Source: Microbacterium sp. AK009
Lineage (GTDB): Bacteria; Actinomycetota; Actinomycetes; Actinomycetales; Microbacteriaceae
NCBI RefSeq assembly: GCF_013410955.1
Contig: NZ_JACCCG010000003.1
Location: 1-64,000 of the forward strand
Direction of reading: 5' to 3'
Length of the DNA stretch: 64,000 nucleotides
Position numbers and translations under genes: made by a program. Below, piece after piece: positions 33,492-41,262 of this stretch. The notes under the pieces are model-generated. The model was given only the letters and a program-made list of their open reading frames with translations. It was not told the origin of the DNA and did no database searches. Numbering within the stretch: the first letter of the stretch is position 1; every line of letters starts with the position of its first letter.

Positions 33492-33830
33492 TTACCGGCT
33501 GGGTGCGGGTGCGCCCGGCTCGGGGAGAAGCCGAAGCCGTCCCGTGCTCGCAACCGTCTCGCTGAGCAGCTTCAGCCATGCCATGTTCAATGAGTCATCG
33601 GGGGCTTTGTCGTAGCTGAAGTACAGCGACGCGCCCTGCGAAATCCACACCGCCCCAAAGTCGCCACCCTTCTTGATCGCATCGTCACCGTCGATGTCAG
33701 GCTCAGACTCCCACTCGAAACTGAAACTCTCATTGCGGCGCAGCTTGGCCAGAACGACCGCCTGCAAATGCCGCAACGCCCGATCATTAACACGGATCGC
33801 CGGAGCGACCCCATAGATCAGATGCCCCAT
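33492..33830 (-). CDS. DUF7882-like actinobacterial protein
   Basis: A 112-aa protein starting MGHLIYGVAPAIRVNDRALR, followed by HLQAVVLAKLRRNESFSFEW and ASLYFSYDKAPDDSLN. I recognise this MGxLxYG...DDR.L.HLQ...KLRR.ESF pattern from small Microbacteriaceae proteins, often misannotated as ATP-dependent DNA ligase; the DUF7882 name is from memory. No ligase motif is present. Function unknown. Confidence 0.65.
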   Translation of the reverse strand: MGHLIYGVAPAIRVNDRALRHLQAVVLAKLRRNESFSFEWESEPDIDGDDAIKKGGDFGAVWISQGASLYFSYDKAPDDSLNMAWLKLLSETVASTGRLRLLPEPGAPAPSR

Positions 33831-33988
33831 GTTTCACGCTTCGTTCAGGCCCCGCCGATGAGCCGTAAGTGGGAGACGACGCAGCCAAACCGTCCTGCGT
33901 ACAGCGTCAGTCTATGGCCTCGTCTCGTGAGGCGAGAGACCGCCGGGACCTCATCCAAAAAGTGCGAAGCAGTCATCTGGCGGCGGAC

Positions 33989-34527
33989 TCATTCCGGCAG
34001 ATCCTGGCCCAGGAGAATACTGTCTAGGGAGATATCCGGGTCGAGAAGCGCCGCCGCTCGAATGTCACGGTCCACCGCGAAGGCTACCTGCCTGTCATGG
34101 GCAGCCAGCTTCGCCGGATTACCGGGTGACGGGGCCGGAAGCAGAGGATACTCCGGCAGCCGCGGGGCGGTGCTCCGATCGGCGATCCTTTCCAGCAGCA
34201 CGCGGGCCACCCCGGAACGCCCGAGCTTGTTTGCGTACTCGAACGCGTGGGCAAGGTGCTGATCGATGCTTTCCCAAGGTTGCTCACCCATCGCAAATCC
34301 CGGTCCTGATACACCGCGAGCACGGCGTAGAGCACAAGCTGCTCACGCGCCGCTAGGGCAAAACCGGGGTTCAAGCCGATGTTACTGATCAGGAACAACC
34401 CACCGGACGGCGGATCATCGGCCGCGGCATGGAGAAGATCCCACCGACTCACGTCTCCTGTCGCCAGATGCCGCAACCACGCCCGCACATAGAGGTCAAT
34501 GTCAAAGTCGCCCAACACGTACCGCAA
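33989..34527 (-). pseudogene. frameshifted paralogue of the 27850-28449 gene
   Basis: The first part (LRYVLGDFDIDLYVRAWLRH from a possible TTG at 34527, EQLVLYAVLAVYQDRDLRW) and the second part (EQPWESIDQHLAHAFEYANK, LGRSGVARVLLERIADRS, LDPDISLDSILLG) align in order with the intact paralogue. They lie in different frames; one base is missing near 34285-34292, after the RW codons. Either a recent mutation or a sequencing error. Confidence 0.75.
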
Positions 34528-34683
34528 GGTGAGACCCTCCCTGGCGAGGGAATCACTCCCAACCTGGACACCCCTCGAGCTTTGCGACGCCCGCTCAAAG
34601 ATGGTGTCACACCAGACCACAGTGATCGATGGGTGCCCGCCAACAAAGCCAGACGCTCGCGCCGTACTCGCGATCCCTACCCT

Positions 34684-34709
34684 TACATTTGCAAGATGCT
34701 GCAAATGTA
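34684..34709. promoter_or_regulatory. ArsR-family operator
   Basis: TACATTTGCA (34684-34693) and TGCAAATGTA (34700-34709) are perfect 10-bp inverted repeats with a 6-base spacer, 14 bp upstream of the arsR-type ATG. ArsR regulators bind such AT-rich palindromes over their own promoter, so autorepression is likely. Confidence 0.75.
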
Positions 34710-34723
34710 GCTATGCTCGCGTC

Positions 34724-35065
34724 ATGGTGGCAGAGGAACGAGTGTGGAACGCCATCAGCCACGTGAAACGTCGGGAGATCTTGGACCTGCTCCTCACCAC
34801 GGGCAGTCTCGCGGTCGGGGACATCGCGGCGGGCGCTCAGCTGACCTATCCCGCCACCTCGCAGCACCTGGCGGTCCTGCACCGCGCCGGCCTCGTGGTG
34901 CCCACCGCCGTCGGACGCAAGCGGTGCTATCGAGCGGAGCTCGCCCCCCTCGCGGAGGTGGCCTCCTGGCTGACCGTCACCGTCGCGACGTGGCAGGGCC
35001 TCACCGGACGACTCGCCATCTACCTTGACCAACGGCACCCGGATCCCCACCAGGAGGACGAATGA
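34724..35065 (+). CDS. ArsR-family winged-helix regulator
   Basis: 113 aa from the ATG at 34724. Helix-turn-helix: WNAISHVKRREILDLLLTTG, LAVGDIAAGAQLTYPATSQH, LAVLHRAGLVVPTAVGRKRC. No metal-binding CxC or histidine cluster, so it is not a classical metal sensor. It belongs to the ArsR group coupled to SRPBCC proteins: its stop overlaps the next gene by 4 bp. A perfect palindrome lies over its promoter. Confidence 0.82.
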   Translation: MVAEERVWNAISHVKRREILDLLLTTGSLAVGDIAAGAQLTYPATSQHLAVLHRAGLVVPTAVGRKRCYRAELAPLAEVASWLTVTVATWQGLTGRLAIYLDQRHPDPHQEDE

Positions 35066-35529
35066 AGATCACCCAACGGCGCACCTACCGCCACACCCCT
35101 GACGTGGTGTGGCGGGCGCTGACCGATCGCGACGCGATACGGCAATGGTGGTTGGACACTAACTTCGAACCCGTCCCGGGCAAGGAGGTTTGGTTCCAGG
35201 ACAACCCGCAGGGTTCCTGGGACGGCCGCTCGGTCGGAATCGTCTTGGATGCCGACCCGCCCCGGCGGGTGAGATTCGGATGGAGCGGCGGCGGCCAAGA
35301 CATGATCGTCACCTACACACTCACCCCGACTCCAGAAGGAGGAACCACCGTCACCATCACCCAAGACGGCCTCCGAGGCGTGAACGGACTGTTCTTGTCT
35401 GTTCTGCTGCGACTGGGATGGCGCAGCTACCTCCGACAGCAGCTCCCACACATCGCACACCACCTCGCCGAGCACCCGACCATGGACGGGTACCCCGTCC
35501 CGCCGAAAGCTGAACGAGCGAAACAGTAA
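35062..35529 (+). CDS. SRPBCC (AHSA1-like) protein
   Basis: A 155-aa START-like fold: ITQRRTYRHTPDVVWRALTD, AIRQWWLDTNFEPVPGKEVW, RVRFGWSGGGQDMIVTYTLT. AHSA1-type proteins bind hydrophobic ligands or act as cochaperone-like factors. The ArsR/SRPBCC pair is a recurring two-gene unit whose ligand is usually unknown. ATGA overlap with the regulator. Confidence 0.8.
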   Translation: MKITQRRTYRHTPDVVWRALTDRDAIRQWWLDTNFEPVPGKEVWFQDNPQGSWDGRSVGIVLDADPPRRVRFGWSGGGQDMIVTYTLTPTPEGGTTVTITQDGLRGVNGLFLSVLLRLGWRSYLRQQLPHIAHHLAEHPTMDGYPVPPKAERAKQ

Positions 35530-35652
35530 GCCGTCGTCATGTTCGGCTGACGCACCTTCCCGGGTGGCGTACCGACCTCGATCACCCTACCGTCGGGCTG
35601 CCGGCGGGTCTGTCCTATTGACGGTGGATCTGGCCGAGCGCATGGTTAAACT

Positions 35653-35830
35653 GATTCGGCCGTCGAAGGCGATCGCAAACGCGTTAAGCGCGGGCTTCCA
35701 CCTCGACGCCCAGCGGGCTCTGCCCTGACCTGTCGAGTAACGTGAGCGGGTCGCCAGGTTGAGGCACTGCAACGCGGCAGCGTCGTCGGGGACTGCCCGC
35801 TGGCCACGGGCGGCCCGGCGGGAGCGGAGC
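35653..35830 (-). pseudogene. remnant of an IS256 (Mutator)-family transposase, C-terminus
   Basis: The minus-strand frame reads GQRAVPDDAAALQCLNLATR, then GQGRARWASRWKPALNAFAI and AFDGRI. This matches the well-conserved C-terminal end of actinobacterial IS256-family transposases (N..AALKC.YL.TRSLDPTG.G.ARW..RWKPALNAFAI.F). Only about 60 residues remain and there is no start codon. It fills the otherwise empty gap between the SRPBCC and GntR genes. Confidence 0.7.
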
Positions 35831-35897
35831 GAATCTCGAGTTCGACGGCGGTCTGCCTGGCCGTATGAGCCGACGGTGAGCGGGTGACGGTACGCGC

Positions 35898-36650
35898 TCA
35901 GGCTCCGCGCGAGCCAGTGTTGGTCGCGTTGGTGTTGGCGCTGCGACTGAGCGCCGAGGCGGTGTCGCTGGCGGAGAGTTCCATCAGGGAGTGCATGCAG
36001 GCTTGGGCTGCATGTCCGTCTCCGGCGGCTATTGCGTCGTACACTGCGCGGTGGGCATCGAGAAAGGCAAGCGTGGTGATATGACGCTGCGCGAGCCGGT
36101 CGCGCGCGTGCAGGGCGGGGGCCAGAACCACCTCGAATTGTTCTAGGAGTTCGTTTCCCGCGGCGGTGAGAATAGAGCGGTGGAATTCGAGGTCTGCGTC
36201 GGCGTGATCGGGTCGGTCGGGCTGATCGCCGCGATAGGACTTCTCGAGCTGCTCCCAGGCTCGTTCGATTCGCGCAAGCTGTCCTTCGCTGCGGCGTTCT
36301 GCGGCCATGCGCGCGGCGGCGGGTTCGATGACGAGGCGCACTTCGTCAAGTTCGGTCACCAGGCGGGGGTCGGGGTCATCGCCGGCCCGCCATGTCATGA
36401 CGTCGGCGTCGAGGAGGTGCCAACGGTTCCGTTCCGTCACGTACGTTCCGAAGCGGGGCCGCGCACCGACGAGTCCTTTCGCGGTGAGGGCTCGCAGGGC
36501 TTCACGTACGACGGTGCGGCTGACATCGAAGTCGTTAGCAACTTGGTCCGGATCGATGGTTGTTCCAGGTTCGAGGTCCCCCCGCATGATCTGGGCGCCG
36601 AGCTCGTTGACGAGTTGGCCGTGTAGGCCCCGCGCACGGAACGTGTTCAC
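35898..36650 (-). CDS. GntR-family regulator with FCD domain
   Basis: 250 aa from GTG 36650. N-terminal GntR winged helix (LVNELGAQIMRGDLEPGTTI, VANDFDVSRTVVREALRALT, GLVGARPRFGTYV) and a helical FadR C-terminal domain with histidines typical of metal or ligand binding (DADLEFHRSILTAAGNELLE, FLDAHRAVYDAIAAGD). Subfamily members sense sugar acids such as galactonate or gluconate. It follows the CoA-transferase gene by 10 bp and is the likely regulator of both divergent operons. Confidence 0.85.
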   Translation of the reverse strand: MNTFRARGLHGQLVNELGAQIMRGDLEPGTTIDPDQVANDFDVSRTVVREALRALTAKGLVGARPRFGTYVTERNRWHLLDADVMTWRAGDDPDPRLVTELDEVRLVIEPAAARMAAERRSEGQLARIERAWEQLEKSYRGDQPDRPDHADADLEFHRSILTAAGNELLEQFEVVLAPALHARDRLAQRHITTLAFLDAHRAVYDAIAAGDGHAAQACMHSLMELSASDTASALSRSANTNATNTGSRGA

Positions 36651-36660
36651 GGTGCTGAGC

Positions 36661-37902
36661 CTACTGTTGCGCTCCAATAACTTCCTCGCTTCTAACGCCG
36701 ATTGCACCGTTGTCGGCGGCATCTTTGATGCGTTGCTCGCTCCATCCGAGTTCCGTGAGGATCGCGATGGTGTCTGAGCCCAGTGCGGGTGCGCCACGTC
36801 GGATTGCGGGCGGCGTGGCGGACATTCGCAGCGGCGGGCGGACCGTGCGGATAGAGTCGCCGTGGTCTCCGTAGGGCTGATCCACCAGCATGCCAGTGGC
36901 TTGGACGTGCGCGTCGTTCGCGACGTCGGCGTAGTCATACACGGGGCCGGCCCAGACGTTGACGGCGTCGCACCGCTGAAGCCAGTGCTGGGTGTTCTCG
37001 TTCTCGAAGGCGTGACGGATGTGCCGGTACACCTGGTCGCGATGCGTATGCCCGTCGTTGTAGTCCGTGAGGGAACGGAGCCAATCGTCGTTGAGCACTT
37101 CGCCCAGAGCGGTCAGCGGGCTCATGGCGATAGTGACCCAGCCGTCGTTTGTACGGTAAACGCCGTAGGGGGCAGGGATGAATGCGTGTGCGGATGGCTC
37201 AGAGGTGCGCTGCGGTTGGCGGCCGGTGTTGAGGTAGGTCACCATTTCTTGCAGTTGCGCGTCGAGCACGATCGACAGCATGTCGACTTCGACCTTTTGA
37301 CCGACACCGAGTCGGTCGCGTGCCTGCAGCGCCGCGAGGATGCCGATGGCTGCTTGGTAGCCGGTCATCACGTCGGCCGCCCATAGTGCACCAGGCTCCG
37401 GGGCGTCGTCTGCGCTGCCGACGGAGAACATGGAGCCGGAGTAGCCCTGCACGACGAGATCTTGCCCGGGGCGGTCCCGATACGGCCCGAAGGATCCGTA
37501 CCCGGAGATGGAGCAGTACACCAGCTTGGGATTGAGCTCCTTCAGCTGGTCGTAGCCGACACCGAGTCGTTCTGCCGTGCCGTGTCGGAAATTTTGAATG
37601 AACACGTCTGCGCTGAGGACCAGGTCCCGGATGATCTGACCGGACGCAGGGTTCTTCAGGTCGATTGCGAGCGAACGCTTGTTGCGGTTAACGGCCATGA
37701 ACGTGGTCATTTCGCTGTGGATTCGGAGATCGTCGAATCCATGTGTGCGATTGAATTCGCCGCCGCGCGGCGACTCGAGCTTGATGACGTCGGCACCTAG
37801 GTCGCCGAGTCGTGTCGCTGCGAGTGGCCCAGCGAGCATCTGTGTGGCGTCAAGGACGCGCAGCCCGTCGAGCGCGCCGGGTGTAGGGGAGGTGTTGTCC
37901 AT
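36661..37902 (-). CDS. CaiB/BaiF family (class III) CoA-transferase
   Basis: 413 aa from the ATG at 37902 with AAAGGAGA upstream. N-terminal LRVLDATQMLAGPLAATRLG, DLGADVIKLESPRGGE, NKRSLAIDLKNP, and the conserved QDLVVQGYSG region; DLxxLGADVIKVE and the catalytic-Asp neighbourhood follow the family. These enzymes move CoA between carboxylic acids. In an operon of sugar-acid genes the substrate is unclear; an enoyl-CoA hydratase in the divergent operon is a plausible partner. Confidence 0.85.
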   Translation of the reverse strand: MDNTSPTPGALDGLRVLDATQMLAGPLAATRLGDLGADVIKLESPRGGEFNRTHGFDDLRIHSEMTTFMAVNRNKRSLAIDLKNPASGQIIRDLVLSADVFIQNFRHGTAERLGVGYDQLKELNPKLVYCSISGYGSFGPYRDRPGQDLVVQGYSGSMFSVGSADDAPEPGALWAADVMTGYQAAIGILAALQARDRLGVGQKVEVDMLSIVLDAQLQEMVTYLNTGRQPQRTSEPSAHAFIPAPYGVYRTNDGWVTIAMSPLTALGEVLNDDWLRSLTDYNDGHTHRDQVYRHIRHAFENENTQHWLQRCDAVNVWAGPVYDYADVANDAHVQATGMLVDQPYGDHGDSIRTVRPPLRMSATPPAIRRGAPALGSDTIAILTELGWSEQRIKDAADNGAIGVRSEEVIGAQQ

Positions 37903-37936
37903 GTGTATCTCCTTTGATTGTGGTCGGGGTGGCCAG

Positions 37937-39082
37937 TCACCATTCGGCGATGGAGTTGTCGGGGTGTCGCCAGATGGGTGCGCGCCAGTCGTGAGGTGTG
38001 GAACTCGCCTGAGCGAGCGCGGCCTCATTCAATTCGACGCCCAGTCCGGGTCCGGTCGGGATAGTGAGGGTTCCGTCGGTGTACTCGAACGGCGAGTCGA
38101 GGACGTAGTCCAAAAGGTCGCTTCCGGTGTTGTAGTGGATTCCGAGACTCTGCTCTTGAATGACCGCGTTGTAGGCCACTGCGTCGATCTGGAGGCAGGC
38201 GGCTAGAGCGATCGGGCCGAGCGGACAGTGCGGCGCGACGGCGACGTCGTATGACTCTGCCGTTCCGGCTAGCCGCAGCGTCTCTGAGATCCCACCGATG
38301 TGCGCGGGGTCGGGGTTCAGGATTCGGATGGCTCGTGATTCCAGCAGAGTGAGGAACTCCGCGCGAGTATGCACTCGTTCTCCCACGGCGATGGGAATGG
38401 AGGTGGATCGTGCCGCTTCGATGACGGCACCGGGGTTGGAGGCGGGAACAGGATCTTCTACCCACATCGGACGGAACGGTTCGAGTTCACGAAGAAGTTG
38501 GGTTGTGGTAGGAGTGTGCACTCTTCCGTGAAAGTCCAGAGCAAGGTCTAGACGGGTCCCCACCGCGTCACGGACCGCGCCGACGCGGGCGACGGTCTCA
38601 TCGATCGCAGCGACTCCACCGATCATCGGAACCGCGCCCGTCGCGTTGAATTTGACCGCATCGAATCCCTGTTCAAGCGCGTGGAGTGCGTGCTGAATAA
38701 GGTCAGTGGGTGAATCGCCACCGATCCACGTGTAGGTGCGCACTCGGTCCCGTTGCCCGCCGCCAAGAAGTGCGTGGATGGGCGTGGCGTGAATTTTGCC
38801 GAGGAGGTCCCACAAGGCGGTGTCGATACCAGAGATAGCGGTCATCAGAAGAGGCCCGCCGCGGTAACAGCCGTTCCGGTACAACATCTGCCAGATGTCG
38901 TTGATTCGTCGGGGGTCGCGACCGATGAGCAGGTCAGCAAGTTCCCTGGTGGTTGCCTCCGCGCCGGCGGCGTGGCCTTCCAAGACTGCCTCCCCCCAGC
39001 CGTGGTACCCGCCGTCGGTCTCGATCTTCAGGAAAAGCCACCGGGGAGGAACCCGGTAAGTGCGAATGCCGGTGATTTTCAC
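37937..39082 (-). CDS. D-galactonate dehydratase-like enolase-superfamily protein
   Basis: 381 aa from GTG 39082. Mandelate-racemase/muconate-lactonizing fold: N-cap FLKIETDGGYHGWGEAVLEG, metal ligands LDFHGRVH and VEDPVPASN and VGERVH, and the general base in VAPHCPLGPIALAA, the combination typical of D-galactonate dehydratases (DgoD). Product would be 2-keto-3-deoxy-galactonate. A related aldonate substrate is possible. Overlaps the DapA-family gene by 4 bp. Confidence 0.82.
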   Translation of the reverse strand: MKITGIRTYRVPPRWLFLKIETDGGYHGWGEAVLEGHAAGAEATTRELADLLIGRDPRRINDIWQMLYRNGCYRGGPLLMTAISGIDTALWDLLGKIHATPIHALLGGGQRDRVRTYTWIGGDSPTDLIQHALHALEQGFDAVKFNATGAVPMIGGVAAIDETVARVGAVRDAVGTRLDLALDFHGRVHTPTTTQLLRELEPFRPMWVEDPVPASNPGAVIEAARSTSIPIAVGERVHTRAEFLTLLESRAIRILNPDPAHIGGISETLRLAGTAESYDVAVAPHCPLGPIALAACLQIDAVAYNAVIQEQSLGIHYNTGSDLLDYVLDSPFEYTDGTLTIPTGPGLGVELNEAALAQASSTPHDWRAPIWRHPDNSIAEW

Positions 39083-40011
39083 GATCGGACCGCCGTCTGC
39101 CTCTCCCACCGAGCAAAGTCGTCCTCGAACACCACGACGAAGCGGTCAATCATTTCAAGCTCTTCACGGTCAAGGACCCACCCCGGGCCTCGAGTCGCGT
39201 CGGTGGGGATCAGTCCGCGAAGGTAGGAGATTCGTTTCTCGGCCGCAATGACGAGCTCGACGTGTTGCATCCAATAGGAGAGATACGGCAGCAGCCGGGA
39301 GTGCTGTGCGGCGAGTCCGTCGAAATCTTCCTCAGTCCACCGCAGCCACAAGTCGAGGTAAAGCTCCGTGAATGAGCATCCCGGCTGAACTCCAACCGCG
39401 CCGCGGCGAAGCGCATCGGGTAGTTGCAGTCCCGCATAGCCCACGAGACAGTCGAGGTCTGGTGCAGTGTCCCGGAGTGCGGCGATCAGCCGTCCAGGCG
39501 GCGCGGACTCCACCTTGACCTGGACAAGGTTTGGGGCAGCGCTGGAAAGCTCGGCGATCGTGGCCGCGTCCATCGCCGTGCCCGTCTGAGCAGGTGCAAA
39601 CTGCAGAATCGCCGGCGTCGGCGCGACGGCGTCCAGAAGCGTCCGCACATGGGTGCGTGTCGCCGCCGCGGACGGAGCGAGCAGATACGGCGGCAGTACG
39701 TTGATGAGGTCGGCTCCCCACTCTGCGTAGCGCGCCGCTCGCTGCGCGGCGACGTGAGTGGCGTGATCGCTGACGGACGCGACGACGAGCATGCCGTGAC
39801 CTTTGGCACGGTCAATCACCAACCGTGTCAGTTCGTCGCGTTCATCATCAGTGAGCTTGAGTGCCTCCGACGCGAACCCTGCATACATGACCGACGGCGT
39901 CCCGATCGACCCCAGGTGATCAATTAGCCCCGCCATAGCGGCCGCATCGACGTGGCCGGCGCTGGTGAACGGGGTTTCCACCACGGGACACACGCCGCTT
40001 ACTCGACGCAT
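39079..40011 (-). CDS. DapA-family aldolase/dehydratase
   Basis: 310 aa from the ATG at 40011 with GGCGAGAG upstream; the longer frame starts in promoter sequence. TIM-barrel of the dihydrodipicolinate synthase family: PVVETPFTSAGHVDAAAMAG, INVLPPYLL (active-site Tyr), LVQVKVES (Schiff-base Lys). In sugar-acid operons this family cleaves or dehydrates 2-keto-3-deoxy acids rather than making lysine. First gene of the leftward operon. Confidence 0.8.
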   Translation of the reverse strand: MRRVSGVCPVVETPFTSAGHVDAAAMAGLIDHLGSIGTPSVMYAGFASEALKLTDDERDELTRLVIDRAKGHGMLVVASVSDHATHVAAQRAARYAEWGADLINVLPPYLLAPSAAATRTHVRTLLDAVAPTPAILQFAPAQTGTAMDAATIAELSSAAPNLVQVKVESAPPGRLIAALRDTAPDLDCLVGYAGLQLPDALRRGAVGVQPGCSFTELYLDLWLRWTEEDFDGLAAQHSRLLPYLSYWMQHVELVIAAEKRISYLRGLIPTDATRGPGWVLDREELEMIDRFVVVFEDDFARWERQTAVRS

Positions 40012-40084
40012 GCTCTCGCCGCTGTTGCTGTTCGACGGCGCTCGTCGTGCGTCTTTTCGCTGTTCCTGGTCCCACTTGCGCATG

Positions 40085-40110
40085 AACCACATAATATGCT
40101 TATTCTTGGC
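40085..40110. promoter_or_regulatory. candidate divergent promoter/operator
   Basis: An AT-rich island in the 153-bp gap between the divergent operons. AATA (40093-40096) and TATT (40101-40104) form a short inverted repeat. ATAATA/TATTAT could serve as a -10 element for the leftward operon. A plausible site for the GntR regulator, unproven. Confidence 0.35.
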
Positions 40111-40164
40111 CTAGTCGAGCGCGAATCCGAAGCGCGCCGCACGAACTGTTCGCAAAGGAGCAAC

Positions 40165-41196
40165 ATGCAGTCACAGCGCAAGACCCGCCGCGCGGCCTTG
40201 GGTGCCGCCGCCGCGGGCGTCCTGAGTCTCGTCGTGGCATTGGCCGGGTGCGGGACGGTCGACGACACCGCCGACACCAGTGCAGGTGGAAGCGACGACT
40301 CGACAATTCGCATCGCCTATATCCAGAAGCAGGGCGATCAGCAGTACTTCATCGACCAGGCGGAAGGGGCGAAGGAAGCTGCCGCTGAGCTGGGTGCGGA
40401 GGTCACAGCAATCAACGTCGGTGACGACGCGAACGAGGCTATCTCGCAGCTCGAGACCGTCATTTCGCAGGGTTACGACGCGATCGCCATCGTTGTCCCT
40501 GACCAGAAGATCGGGCCGCAGGTTATTGAGTTGGCCGCGGAGGCGGGGATCCCGCTCGTCGCTACTGACGACGCCATCGAGGACGCCGACGGCAACCCCG
40601 CTCCGTTCGTCGGGTTCGACGGGCGCGCGATGGGCGAAGAGGTCGGCGCGGAAGCAGCTCGCCTCTACTCCGAAACTGATTGGACGCCTGAGAACACTCG
40701 GTTCCTGAGCGTGAGCAAGCAAGACCTCCAGACCTGTGAGGATCGTGTGGACGGCGCATACGATGCGTTCACTGAGGCGACGGGAGTCGATCTGGAGCGG
40801 GTCATTGTCGGATCTGACGCCTCGAACGTTGACTCGCAGGATCAAGCTGCAGCGGCGATCACCGGCAACCAGGGTGTCGAGAACTGGGTTGTCGTTGGCT
40901 GCAACGATGAGTCGGAAACGGGCGCGGTCACCGCACTGCAGAACGCCGGCTTCAGCCCTGACAACATCATCGGCGTCGGTCTCGGTGCCTATCTCACTTG
41001 TAAAGACTGGCAGGCAGGTGTGGAATCCGGGAACAAGGCAGCGCTCTTCATCAGCGGCGTAGATGTCGGCCGGGCTGCGGTCGAAGTTCTCGTCGACGCG
41101 GTCCAGAACGGCACCGAGCTTCCCGCCAACACCATCGCGGATACGACTATCGTCACGCCCGAGAACTGGGAGGACGAAGGCGTCGTCTGCACGTGA
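40165..41196 (+). CDS. sugar ABC transporter substrate-binding lipoprotein
   Basis: 343 aa from the ATG at 40165 (AAAGGAG upstream). Lipoprotein signal with lipobox LAGC, acylated Cys at residue 29, then a Thr/Ser/Gly linker and a periplasmic-binding-protein fold of the ribose/galactose (type 1, CUT2) class: DSTIRIAYIQKQGDQQYF, VISQGYDAIAIVVPDQKIGP, GIPLVATDDAIEDADGNPAP. It delivers a sugar or sugar acid to the permease encoded downstream. Confidence 0.88.
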   Translation: MQSQRKTRRAALGAAAAGVLSLVVALAGCGTVDDTADTSAGGSDDSTIRIAYIQKQGDQQYFIDQAEGAKEAAAELGAEVTAINVGDDANEAISQLETVISQGYDAIAIVVPDQKIGPQVIELAAEAGIPLVATDDAIEDADGNPAPFVGFDGRAMGEEVGAEAARLYSETDWTPENTRFLSVSKQDLQTCEDRVDGAYDAFTEATGVDLERVIVGSDASNVDSQDQAAAAITGNQGVENWVVVGCNDESETGAVTALQNAGFSPDNIIGVGLGAYLTCKDWQAGVESGNKAALFISGVDVGRAAVEVLVDAVQNGTELPANTIADTTIVTPENWEDEGVVCT

Positions 41197-41203
41197 CACA
41201 TCT

Positions 41204-41238
41204 CGGTGGGGTGGACGCGTGCCGCGTCCACCCCACCG
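41204..41238 (+). other. perfect 16-bp hairpin between binding-protein and ATPase genes
   Basis: Arms 41204-41219 and 41223-41238 are fully complementary (CGGTGGGGTGGACGCG) with a 3-base loop. No U-run. This position is typical of a stem that protects the abundant binding-protein transcript or attenuates the genes downstream. Confidence 0.75.
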
Positions 41239-41262
41239 TCCTGAACGACGAGGGAGTCGGTT

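Noticed and set aside
40171..41199. 342-codon frame antisense to the sugar-binding lipoprotein gene
   Set aside because: The sense strand has a lipobox, ribosome binding site and family pattern; the antisense translation is a low-complexity shadow.
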